A stretch of DNA of 7,988 bases from an uncultured beta proteobacterium (GTDB lineage: Bacteria > Pseudomonadota > Gammaproteobacteria > Burkholderiales > Burkholderiaceae), in the NCBI GenBank assembly GCA_903944255.1, contig CAJARE010000382.1:1-7988 (forward strand). The letters run 5' to 3'. How positions within the stretch are numbered: the first letter of the stretch is position 1; the number at the start of each line of letters is the position of its first letter. The translations under genes and the position numbers were made by a program. The notes below the pieces were generated by a model. That model was not told where the DNA came from, made no database searches, and saw only the letters and a program-made list of their open reading frames with translations. This document shows positions 1-5,896 of this stretch, piece by piece.

Positions 1-1
1 C

Positions 2-562
2 TTAATTGGCGCGGCTGCGATATTCACCAGTGCGGGTATCAATTTCAATCTTGTCGCCAGTATTGCAGAACAGCGGTACTTGTAATTCATAGCCAGTAGC
101 TAGTTTTGCGTTCTTCAATACCTTGCCGGAGCTGGTATCGCCTTTTACTGCAGGTTCTGTATAGATGATTTCACGAACGAGTGAGTTTGGCATGGCTACT
201 GAAAGTGCTTTACCTTCGTAGAACACGACTTCACAAGGCATACCCTCCTCTAGATAGTTCAAAGCATCACCCATGAACTCAGCTTCAACTTCATACTGGT
301 TGTATTCGCCATCCATAAATACATACATTGGATCAGCGAAGTAAGAATAGGTGCAATCTTTCTTTTCCAAAATGACAACATCAAATTTGTCATCTGCTTT
401 ATAGACGCCCTCGTTAGGTGCTCCAGTTAATAAATTCTTAAATTTCATTTTCACAACAGAGGAGTTGCGACCAGAGCGACTGTATTCGGCCTTCAAAACG
501 ACCATGGCATCAGTGCCAATCATGACTACGTTACCAACGCGGAGTTCTTGTGCTGTTTTCAT
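2..562 (-). CDS. efp: Elongation factor P (EF-P)
   Basis: EF-P binds the ribosome between the P and E sites and helps peptide-bond formation at polyproline stretches. The 186-residue protein has the family's usual length and three beta-rich domains: a KOW-like N-terminal domain (about 1-65), a central OB domain (about 67-127) and a C-terminal OB domain (about 130-186) that ends in the typical GDKIEIDTRTGEY stretch. The tip of the first domain reads SRSGRNSS, with Arg at position 32. This is the residue rhamnosylated by EarP in beta- and some gammaproteobacteria; the E. coli type has Lys34 instead. earP lies 87 bp upstream on the same strand, which supports this modification route. The ATG at 562 has an AGGA ribosome site at 571-574, 8 bases away. 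The TAA stop lies at the window edge, so the gene is complete. Identification is secure. Confidence 0.97.
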   Translation of the reverse strand: MKTAQELRVGNVVMIGTDAMVVLKAEYSRSGRNSSVVKMKFKNLLTGAPNEGVYKADDKFDVVILEKKDCTYSYFADPMYVFMDGEYNQYEVEAEFMGDALNYLEEGMPCEVVFYEGKALSVAMPNSLVREIIYTEPAVKGDTSSGKVLKNAKLATGYELQVPLFCNTGDKIEIDTRTGEYRSRAN

Positions 563-598
563 CTTGCTATTCCTGGGTGCAGAGTAACTATTCTGCGG

Positions 599-604
599 TT
601 TATA
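599..604 (-). promoter_or_regulatory. Possible efp promoter -10 in the earP-efp gap
   Basis: Read on the minus strand, TATAAA (5 of 6 to the -10 consensus) lies 36 bases before the efp ATG. No good -35 is found at 16-18 bases, so this is a weak candidate. The same 87-base gap holds competing inverted repeats (GCGGTT with AACCGC, and CTGCGG with CCGCAG) that could fold in an earP-efp read-through transcript. The gap may therefore be either a promoter region or a processing or attenuation point. Confidence 0.3.
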
Positions 605-649
605 TCAAAACCAAGATTGTAACCGCCCGCAGCGCTTTATTGCTTGGGT

Positions 650-1720
650 TTAGCCTACAAAACGAAGGAGGCGGGCGGCTAAGCCACCATCCCCCTGTGT
701 TTTCAGCAATTGGAAGCGCCAAGTAAGGGCATGGGTGCTCCAATCATCTAAAGAGGAAATCCATTGACTGGGCATTGCCCAGGTCATGGCAGCAATCGTA
801 GCAAGCCTAAGTTCTTGGTTTGCTGTTTCCAAATAAAGGTCTAAAAAGGCAGCTAATTTGGCTTCATGTGCCCGGTCTTCTTGGGGGTAAATGTGCCAAA
901 GGAATGGTTTGCCTGCAAGTTGTGCCCTTATAAAAGAATCTTCACCACGTACGATATTGAAATCACATTGAGAAAGAACCCAGTCATACTCATCTTGAGA
1001 GACAAATGGAATGGATAGTAATTGCAGATTATCGGGAAGGAAGGCTTGTTGCCCACTAAAAGATCCTAGTAATTGAGCATGACCATATGTCAGAAGAATA
1101 TCGAAATCCTCACCAAGAGTATTCAAGTCCTCTAACCATTTACGTAGTGGGGCTCCGGGGTAGCAAAAGACACTGACTCGTTTTACTCCCGGACGCAATG
1201 TTGACCAGACGTCCTTGAGGGCTGGTGGAATTTGAGTGGCCGTGAGATGACTCATCGGAGGTATTGGGTCAAGCAATAAACCACCTACCTCACCCTGAAA
1301 TCCGGGAAAGAAAAAATATTTGGGTATGCCATGAGATTGTGGAGATGCTTTGCCATGAAATTCCAGAATCCAAGGTTCAGCACTGAGGTATTCCAAATTA
1401 ATCATGATGGGTTTTTTTGCAGCAATGAAAAGACCTGCAAGATAGCGCTCAGGGAGGTCACAAGCAAATGCCTCAATCACTACATCTGGCGCTTGTATTG
1501 GGTGACGAGCATTGCTATAACTTGCTTCCAGGGGCAGTAGTTCAATTTTTGCTTTAATCTCAGGGTCGACACCAGAAGCGAGTAAATTAAGGGTTGGTAA
1601 GTCATCACAAAAAATGCGGACTTCTTGGCCATGGAGGCTTGATAAGCTTCTGGCTAGGCGCCAGCAAATACCAGCATCACCATAGTTGTCTACGATTTGG
1701 CAGAAAATATCCCAACGCAT
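650..1720 (-). CDS. earP: EF-P arginine 32 rhamnosyltransferase EarP
   Basis: EarP transfers rhamnose from dTDP-L-rhamnose to Arg32 of EF-P, activating it for polyproline translation. The enzyme is a cytosolic GT-B glycosyltransferase (GT104). The 356-residue protein starts MRWDIFCQIVDNYGD. Its two early Asp residues (D11 and D15) correspond to the catalytic or structural D13 and D17 of the Pseudomonas putida enzyme. Other family blocks are VVIEAFACDLPE, the NLEYLSAE segment, the PGFQGEVGGLL loop, and near residues 258-275 the RGEDSFIRAQLAGKPF block followed by WHIYPQED. E260/D261 in that block match the conserved Glu-Asp pair. The ATG at 1718-1720 was chosen; an in-frame TTG at 1726 would add two residues and gives numbering identical to P. 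putida. Neither start has a clear ribosome site. The ATG overlaps the divergent uvrC ATG. efp follows on the same strand. The dTDP-rhamnose genes are not in this window. Confidence 0.93.
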   Translation of the reverse strand: MRWDIFCQIVDNYGDAGICWRLARSLSSLHGQEVRIFCDDLPTLNLLASGVDPEIKAKIELLPLEASYSNARHPIQAPDVVIEAFACDLPERYLAGLFIAAKKPIMINLEYLSAEPWILEFHGKASPQSHGIPKYFFFPGFQGEVGGLLLDPIPPMSHLTATQIPPALKDVWSTLRPGVKRVSVFCYPGAPLRKWLEDLNTLGEDFDILLTYGHAQLLGSFSGQQAFLPDNLQLLSIPFVSQDEYDWVLSQCDFNIVRGEDSFIRAQLAGKPFLWHIYPQEDRAHEAKLAAFLDLYLETANQELRLATIAAMTWAMPSQWISSLDDWSTHALTWRFQLLKTQGDGGLAARLLRFVG

Positions 1721-3635
1721 GAGCAATTCGCTTTTTGAAACCCTTCAGCAGGATGTTAAACGGCTACCCGGATTGCCGGGGGTATATCGATTCTTTGATG
1801 AGGCGGGGCAGATTCTATATGTAGGCAAAGCACGCAATCTCAAAAAAAGAGTATCCAGTTATTTTCAGCGTACGCAGCTTTCGCCCCGCATTCAACTGAT
1901 GGTGGGCAAAATAGCCCGCTATGAAACAACGGTAACACGGACAGAGACTGAAGCCTTAATTTTAGAGAACAATCTCATTAAGGAGTTAGCCCCTCCTTTT
2001 AACATCTTGTTTCGGGATGATAAATCTTATCCCTATGTAATGTTGACAGGACATGAGTTTCCCAGATTGGCTTCATATCGTGGCAAGGTCGATAAACGAA
2101 ATCATTACTTTGGACCTTTCCCCAATTCTTGGGCGGTGCGCAATAGCGTACAAATTCTGCAAAAGGTATTTCGTTTGAGAACCTGCGAAGACTCTATTTT
2201 TAAGAATCGCAGCCGACCTTGTTTACTGCATCAAATTCATCGCTGTAGCGCTCCCTGCGTAGGGCGTTTAAGTGTTGAGCAGTATGGGCAAGACGTAGCC
2301 CAAGCAACCCGTTTTCTTGAGGGCGATCATAGTCGTGTTTTATCTGAATTAGAAAAAGAGATGCACTCACATAGTGAGGCGATGGAGTTTGAGATGGCTG
2401 CTATATTGCGCGATCGCATTGCTGACCTCTCTAGCGTGTTACAGCAACAAGCAATGGATACTGTGGCAGATGGTGAGGGCGATGTAGATATTATTGCTGT
2501 TGCCCAAATGGAGGGAATGGCATGCGTGAATCTAGCTATGGTAAGAGGCGGAAGACATCTTGGGGATCGAGCCTATTTCCCAAAGGGTCTGCGCACCACT
2601 GCAGGCGAGCTTCCGTCCCCAGCAGAAATATTGGAAGCCTTTATTGCTCAACATTATTTAGAAGATGTAGCTAATGATGAGCAAGCAAGTACCCATTTAA
2701 TTCCTCCCATATTAGTTTTAAATCATGCCCTACAGTCTGCTAGTGATGATGGTGTTTTGCTGAGCGATACTCCGCCAGCAGATCTACATGATTTATTAAA
2801 TACACAAGCTGGTAGAAAAATTACTTTCTTGCATCAGCCACAAGGACAAAGGCGTCATTGGTTAGTAATGGCGGAAGGGAATGCCAAACTAGCATTAACT
2901 AAGCGCTTAGTCGAGACGGGTGGACAATTAGCTAGAGCGCGTTCTTTAGCCGACATTCTAGGTCTTGAGTTAGAAAGCTTAGATCAGTTACGAATCGAAT
3001 GTTTTGACATTAGCCATACTTCTGGTGAAGCTACGCAAGCTTCTTGTGTGGTGTATACAAAAAATGCGATGCAGTCAGGCGAGTATCGTCGTTTCAATAT
3101 CAAGGACATTACTCCCGGAGATGATTACGCGGCAATGCGCCAGGTCTTACAAAGACGTTATGCTAATTTTCAAGAGTTACCACTAGAAAAAATTCCTCAG
3201 GTCATCTTGATAGATGGTGGCAAAGGTCAAGTAGAGATGGCCAGACAGGTTTTTTCTGAATTTGGGATTGATATTAGTTTGATTGTGGGTGTTGCCAAAG
3301 GCGAAGGGCGTAAGGTCGGATTAGAGGCGCTTATTTTTGCAGATGGGCGAGCTTCACTGGAGTTAGGTATTGATAGTGCAGCACTATTGCTAGTGGCGCA
3401 GATTCGAGATGAGGCGCATCGTTTTGCAATCACGGGTATGCGGGCTAAGCGTGCAAAGGCCAGAACAGTTTCTCGTCTTGAGGAAATAGAGGGTATTGGA
3501 GCAAAACGTCGTCAGAAGTTACTTGCACGCTTTGGTGGTTTAAAAGGGGTAGCCAATGCCAGCATTGAAGAAATTGCAAGTGTAGAAGGGGTCTCACTTA
3601 TCCTTGCAGAGCAGATCTATCGTCAACTGCATTGA
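1719..3635 (+). CDS. uvrC: Excinuclease ABC subunit C (UvrC)
   Basis: UvrC makes the dual incisions of nucleotide excision repair after UvrA and UvrB locate damage. The 638-residue protein is slightly longer than the 610 of E. coli and has every domain. The N-terminal GIY-YIG nuclease spans about 17-95, with GVYRFF and ILYVGKARNLKKR; it makes the 3' cut. The Cys cluster follows (RTCED, RPCLLHQIHRCSAPCVGR). The UVR motif that binds UvrB lies at about 205-243. The RNase H-like 5' nuclease has D430 (FDISH), D469 (GDDYAAM), D499 (IDGGKGQ) and H567 (DEAHRF), whose spacing closely matches E. coli D399, D438, D466 and H538. Tandem helix-hairpin-helix DNA binding (EGIGAKRRQKLL) runs from about 588 to the end. 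The ATG at 1719 was chosen; an in-frame TTG at 1686 would add 11 residues. Neither has a ribosome site. No LexA box was found upstream. pgsA follows after 34 bp. Confidence 0.97.
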   Translation: MSNSLFETLQQDVKRLPGLPGVYRFFDEAGQILYVGKARNLKKRVSSYFQRTQLSPRIQLMVGKIARYETTVTRTETEALILENNLIKELAPPFNILFRDDKSYPYVMLTGHEFPRLASYRGKVDKRNHYFGPFPNSWAVRNSVQILQKVFRLRTCEDSIFKNRSRPCLLHQIHRCSAPCVGRLSVEQYGQDVAQATRFLEGDHSRVLSELEKEMHSHSEAMEFEMAAILRDRIADLSSVLQQQAMDTVADGEGDVDIIAVAQMEGMACVNLAMVRGGRHLGDRAYFPKGLRTTAGELPSPAEILEAFIAQHYLEDVANDEQASTHLIPPILVLNHALQSASDDGVLLSDTPPADLHDLLNTQAGRKITFLHQPQGQRRHWLVMAEGNAKLALTKRLVETGGQLARARSLADILGLELESLDQLRIECFDISHTSGEATQASCVVYTKNAMQSGEYRRFNIKDITPGDDYAAMRQVLQRRYANFQELPLEKIPQVILIDGGKGQVEMARQVFSEFGIDISLIVGVAKGEGRKVGLEALIFADGRASLELGIDSAALLLVAQIRDEAHRFAITGMRAKRAKARTVSRLEEIEGIGAKRRQKLLARFGGLKGVANASIEEIASVEGVSLILAEQIYRQLH

Positions 3636-3669
3636 GTGCAATTCAGCCTAATTAGTTTATTCTTCTCCC

Positions 3670-4245
3670 ATGCCATTTAATCTGCCGATCGCCTTAACCT
3701 GGTTGCGTGTAGCAGCAATTCCATTGCTGGTGGCAGTCTTTTATCTTCCCAATAGTTGGCTTTCTCCGTTTGAGAAAAATCTCCTAGGAACCATTATTTT
3801 TGTTTTTGCGGCTGTCACGGATTGGTTGGATGGATTTTTAGCAAGACGCATGAAGCAAGAATCCGCCTTTGGACAATTTTTAGACCCAGTAGCAGATAAG
3901 TTGATTGTTGCTGCTGCGCTCTTGGTGTTGTTGAATATGGATCGTGTTCAGGTCTGGGTTGCCCTCATCATCATTGGGCGCGAAATTACGATTTCGGCTC
4001 TAAGGGAGTGGATGGCTTTATTGGGCGCTGGCAAGAGTGTTGCAGTGCATATGGTTGGCAAGTTAAAAACAACTGCGCAACTCATTGCGATTCCTTTTTT
4101 ATTGCTCAATGACACCCTATTTGGATGGTTAGATTGCGCCAGAGTAGGAACATGGTTAATTTGGGTCGCCTCTTTTCTTACATTATGGTCAATGTTCTAC
4201 TACATGAAAAAGGCTTTGCCTCAGATCAACGGAAAACTCGATTAA
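3670..4245 (+). CDS. pgsA: CDP-diacylglycerol-glycerol-3-phosphate 3-phosphatidyltransferase (PGP synthase)
   Basis: PgsA joins CDP-diacylglycerol and glycerol-3-phosphate to make phosphatidylglycerol phosphate, the committed step to phosphatidylglycerol and cardiolipin, in the inner membrane. The 191-residue protein (E. coli 182) carries the complete CDP-alcohol phosphotransferase signature: D51, D54, G55, A58, R59, G68, D72 and D76, with exact family spacing. Hydrophobic segments lie at about 13-27, 38-50, 79-105 and 137-180. The start MPFNLPIALTWLRV aligns with the E. coli start MQFNIPTLLTLFRV, which fixes the ATG at 3670. No Shine-Dalgarno sequence is visible (the upstream bases are pyrimidine-rich), so translation may be weak or coupled to uvrC, 34 bp upstream. 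The gene sits between uvrC and tRNA-Gly, as in E. coli. Confidence 0.96.
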   Translation: MPFNLPIALTWLRVAAIPLLVAVFYLPNSWLSPFEKNLLGTIIFVFAAVTDWLDGFLARRMKQESAFGQFLDPVADKLIVAAALLVLLNMDRVQVWVALIIIGREITISALREWMALLGAGKSVAVHMVGKLKTTAQLIAIPFLLLNDTLFGWLDCARVGTWLIWVASFLTLWSMFYYMKKALPQINGKLD

Positions 4246-4248
4246 TCC

Positions 4249-4275
4249 CTAAAAGCCCTGATGGAGAGGCTTTAG
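4249..4275 (+). repeat. Imperfect hairpin just after pgsA
   Basis: CTAAAAGCC (4249-4257) pairs with GGCTTTAG (4268-4275), with one bulged A and a 10-base loop. It starts four bases after the pgsA stop. No T-run follows, so it may stabilise the pgsA 3' end rather than terminate transcription. Confidence 0.35.
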
Positions 4276-4284
4276 AGCCCTGCC

Positions 4285-4308
4285 AAGATTGTGGCAATCT
4301 TTCCTTTA
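4285..4308 (+). terminator. Weak candidate terminator after pgsA
   Basis: AAGATTG (4285-4291) and CAATCTT (4295-4301) form a perfect 7-bp stem with a 3-base loop, followed by the broken pyrimidine tract TCCTTT. The stem is AT-rich and the T-run is interrupted, so termination would be partial. It lies between pgsA and the proposed tRNA-Gly promoter. Confidence 0.35.
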
Positions 4309-4338
4309 ATGAGGAATAATGCTTTCTTGTGGATTGTT

Positions 4339-4347
4339 TGCTAAACT
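4339..4347 (+). promoter_or_regulatory. Candidate extended -10 promoter for the tRNAs
   Basis: TG at 4339-4340, one base, then TAAACT at 4342-4347 forms an extended -10 element. Transcription would start near 4353, about 8 bases before tRNA-Gly. The stretch after the -10 (GTCGCCC) is GC-rich, the type of discriminator seen at stable-RNA promoters under stringent control. No convincing -35 is seen, which an extended -10 can tolerate. Confidence 0.4.
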
Positions 4348-4360
4348 GTCGCCCTGTTAT

Positions 4361-4436
4361 GCGGGAATAGCTCAGCTGGTAGAGCGATACCTTGCCAAGG
4401 TATAGGTCGGGAGTTCGAACCTCCTTTCCCGCTCCA
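4361..4436 (+). tRNA. glyW: tRNA-Gly (anticodon GCC)
   Basis: This is a 76-base tRNA with encoded CCA. The acceptor arms GCGGGAA and TTCCCGC pair fully, the discriminator is T, and the D-stem is GCTC/GAGC. The anticodon stem ATACC/GGTAT closes loop TTGCCAA, placing anticodon GCC at 4394-4396. The T-arm GGGAG/CTCCT with loop TTCGAAC has one G-T closing pair. It reads glycine codons GGC and GGU. Its position downstream of pgsA and upstream of tRNA-Cys matches E. coli glyW; the symbol follows that synteny. Confidence 0.97.
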
Positions 4437-4442
4437 AGTTCG

Positions 4443-4472
4443 ATGGGAAGCCCTTAAAAGCTTCCCATTTTT
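4443..4472 (+). terminator. Strong terminator-like hairpin between the two tRNAs
   Basis: ATGGGAAGC (4443-4451) and GCTTCCCAT (4460-4468) form a perfect 9-bp stem around an 8-base loop. The 3' arm runs directly into a five-T tract (4468-4472). This is a classic intrinsic terminator shape, six bases after the tRNA-Gly CCA. It stands upstream of tRNA-Cys, for which no promoter of its own is evident in the 13 bases that remain. Confidence 0.75.
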
Positions 4473-4485
4473 GATTCAGGTATAT

Positions 4486-4559
4486 GGCGCGTTGGCCGAG
4501 TGGTTAGGCAGGAGCCTGCAAAGCTTCGTACGGGGGTTCGATTCCCTCACGCGCCTCCA
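4486..4559 (+). tRNA. cysT: tRNA-Cys (anticodon GCA)
   Basis: This is a 74-base tRNA with encoded CCA. The acceptor GGCGCGT/ACGCGCC is fully paired and the discriminator is T. U73 is the main identity element of tRNA-Cys. The D-stem is GCC/GGC. The anticodon stem GGAGC/GCTTC, with one G-T pair, closes loop CTGCAAA, giving anticodon GCA at 4518-4520. The T-arm GGGGG/CCCTC has one G-T pair and loop TTCGATT. It follows tRNA-Gly as cysT does in E. coli. The leuZ that comes third there is absent here. Confidence 0.96.
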
Positions 4560-4569
4560 GTAATTTGCC

Positions 4570-4597
4570 TTGACGATTTGGGGGTATCCCCTAAAAT
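4570..4597 (+). promoter_or_regulatory. Promoter of the lipoprotein gene
   Basis: TTGACG (4570-4575, 5 of 6) and TAAAAT (4592-4597, 5 of 6) are 16 bases apart, close to a sigma-70 consensus promoter. Transcription should start near A4604, leaving a leader of about 20 bases with AGGT at 4615-4618 as the ribosome site. The spacer holds the palindrome GGGG-TAT-CCCC, a possible operator. Confidence 0.65.
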
Positions 4598-4624
4598 AGT
4601 TTTATTGAGTGGTTAGGTAAATAT

Positions 4625-5083
4625 ATGATGAATTCTCCGATTTTTTCTAGAGGCAGTATTGCCGCAACATTGTTCTCATTAATGCTGCTTGCTTGTGCAT
4701 CTTCTGGTGATTCTTCAAGCGCTGCAACCGAATCTCAAGAGATTCAATCGCAACTCTTAGGGGATATGCCTTTACCTGCTGGTTCAAAAATTCTGAGTGC
4801 AGACTCTTTAATTATTGGTCGTGGTGATAACTGGGTTGGTAGGGCTGTTTTAACAGGTGTACAAAATTCAACTGACATCTACGCTTTTTTCCAGGCAGAG
4901 TATCCCAAAGCGGGGTGGACTACTGTAAGCGCTATTAAAGCGAAGACGAGCATCTTGGTGTTCACTAAAGGTGATCGTACTTCTACTGTGGAATTAAATG
5001 ACGGTTCTTTTACTGGACCTAAAACTTTAATTACGATCACCGCATCTCCTAAAAATGCGAATGTTGTGGCTCCTAAGAAATAA
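4625..5083 (+). CDS. Small predicted outer-membrane lipoprotein of unknown function
   Basis: I do not recognise the family. The 152-residue protein begins with a lipoprotein signal peptide: a short N-region with Arg9, a hydrophobic stretch at about 12-22, then the lipobox LLAC with Cys24. Ala follows the Cys, so there is no Asp retention signal and the E. coli Lol rule predicts the outer membrane. A Ser/Ala-rich linker (25-40) leads into one compact domain of about 100 residues. It contains PLPAGSKI, a central helix with IYAFFQAEYPKAGW, and alternating beta-strand-like stretches ending in TLITITAS. The Lys-rich tail (NANVVAPKK) may be flexible. Two adjacent ATGs (4625 and 4628) are possible. 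It has its own promoter, and it converges on lexA with a shared terminator, so it is monocistronic. Function cannot be read from the context. Confidence 0.85.
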   Translation: MMNSPIFSRGSIAATLFSLMLLACASSGDSSSAATESQEIQSQLLGDMPLPAGSKILSADSLIIGRGDNWVGRAVLTGVQNSTDIYAFFQAEYPKAGWTTVSAIKAKTSILVFTKGDRTSTVELNDGSFTGPKTLITITASPKNANVVAPKK

Positions 5084-5103
5084 AGTGAACTAGCATCCAC
5101 AAT

Positions 5104-5133
5104 AAAAAAAGACCTCTAATACGAGGTCTTTTT
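5104..5133. terminator. Bidirectional terminator between the lipoprotein gene and lexA
   Basis: AAAAAGACCTC (5106-5116) and GAGGTCTTTTT (5123-5133) form a perfect 11-bp stem with a 6-base loop. A seven-A run (5104-5110) supplies a T-run for minus-strand transcripts, and the five Ts at 5129-5133 serve plus-strand transcripts. It lies 20 bases after the lipoprotein stop and 24 bases beyond the lexA stop, so it can serve both convergent genes. Confidence 0.9.
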
Positions 5134-5140
5134 ATTTGGT

Positions 5141-5157
5141 GCCTGAACTGCTCAGGC
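5141..5157. repeat. Second hairpin next to the lexA stop codon
   Basis: GCCTGA (5141-5146) and TCAGGC (5152-5157) form a perfect 6-bp stem with a 5-base loop, beginning at the base after the lexA stop codon on the minus strand. It has no T-run. It may act as an RNA end-stabilising element ahead of the main terminator, or it may be incidental. Confidence 0.4.
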
Positions 5158-5877
5158 TCAGAGTCCCTCGGCCCTAATGAGCCCTACGGCCTGACCCTCA
5201 ATGGCGAAGTTGGTTTGACGACTATCGACCACAATATTTTTAAAATCTGGGTTTTCAGCTTGTAGTTCAATGACCAATCCATTGGCAGTTTTCTTTTGAT
5301 GCCAACGTTTTACTGTAACTTCATCATCTAGGCGTGCAACGACGATATCGCCATTGCGAACCTCAGTTGTTTTTCTAACAGCTAAATAATCACCATCTAA
5401 GATGCCTGCATCACGCATGCTCATCCCTTTTACTTTTAGGAGATAGTCAGCCCCTTTACTAAAGAGATTGGGATCGATGGGTACTTGTTTTTCGATATGC
5501 TCAACAGCCATAATTGGAGAGCCAGCCGCAACACGACCTATTAATGGCAGAGTAAGTTGTTGTAATGCCCCGGACGGCAAAGACATCTGGCGATATTGGT
5601 TGGCGTGCTGCATTTGATTAAAGCGTTGGGGAATACGAATCCCGCGAGAAGTTCCCGGTGTTAATTCGATATATCCTTTTTTTGCTAAGGCGCGTAAATG
5701 TTCTTCAGCTGCATTGGCGGAAGCAAATCCAAGTTGATTGGCGATTTCTGCCCGAGTTGGTGGCAAACCACTTTCCTCAATGGCTTTACTAATCAACTCC
5801 AGGATCTCACTCTGACGTGGAGTGAGTTTTGGGAGGGCAGTCAGCTCCTCGTGATAATCAACTGTATTTATGTCCAT
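5158..5877 (-). CDS. lexA: SOS regulon repressor LexA
   Basis: LexA represses DNA-damage genes until RecA filaments trigger its self-cleavage. The 239-residue protein has a winged-helix DNA-binding domain (about 18-83) with LTPRQSEIL, the recognition helix TRAEIANQLGFASANAAEEHL, and TSRGIRI. The peptidase domain starts near 108. The cleavage bond is Ala118-Gly119 in GRVAAG, and the catalytic pair is Ser153 (GMSM) and Lys190 (EVTVKR); their 37-residue spacing equals that of E. coli S119/K156. The protein is longer than the E. coli 202 residues because of a 15-residue N-terminal extension and a longer Gln/Met-rich linker (about 84-108). The ATG at 5877 is the only sensible start. A promoter and LexA box end directly at it, implying a leaderless or near-leaderless, self-repressed mRNA. 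The asparaginase gene is divergent, 58 bp away. Confidence 0.96.
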   Translation of the reverse strand: MDINTVDYHEELTALPKLTPRQSEILELISKAIEESGLPPTRAEIANQLGFASANAAEEHLRALAKKGYIELTPGTSRGIRIPQRFNQMQHANQYRQMSLPSGALQQLTLPLIGRVAAGSPIMAVEHIEKQVPIDPNLFSKGADYLLKVKGMSMRDAGILDGDYLAVRKTTEVRNGDIVVARLDDEVTVKRWHQKKTANGLVIELQAENPDFKNIVVDSRQTNFAIEGQAVGLIRAEGL

Positions 5878-5896
5878 ACTGGGATTGTATACAGCA
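5877..5896. promoter_or_regulatory. LexA operator (SOS box)
   Basis: TACTGG-8 bases-ACAGCA, read on the plus strand, matches the gamma/beta LexA consensus CTGT-N8-ACAG with one mismatch (core 5879-5894, left half CTGG). It covers the -10 of the lexA promoter and touches the first base of the lexA ATG, as expected for autorepression. It is also upstream of the divergent asparaginase gene. Confidence 0.85.

Noticed and set aside
1331..1540. Plus-strand open frame antisense to earP.
   Set aside because: There is no recognisable protein or ribosome site, and it lies wholly within the conserved earP coding sequence. Other short frames (3004-3186, 3227-3433, 4879-5100, 5698-5904, 6570-6761) were dropped for the same reason.
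1767..1780. GC-rich hairpin CCCGG-ATTG-CCGGG near the uvrC start.
   Set aside because: It is the direct result of the repeated Leu-Pro-Gly codons of the conserved UvrC start, so coding explains it.
4125..4319. Plus-strand open frame overlapping the pgsA end and running 74 bases past it, with a CQDCG tail.
   Set aside because: It starts inside pgsA in another frame, has no ribosome site, and its extension covers two hairpins. The Cys pair is likely chance.
5862..5877. Possible second LexA box starting with CTGT at 5862.
   Set aside because: The second half reads CCAT instead of ACAG, so only a half-site is present, inside lexA codons.
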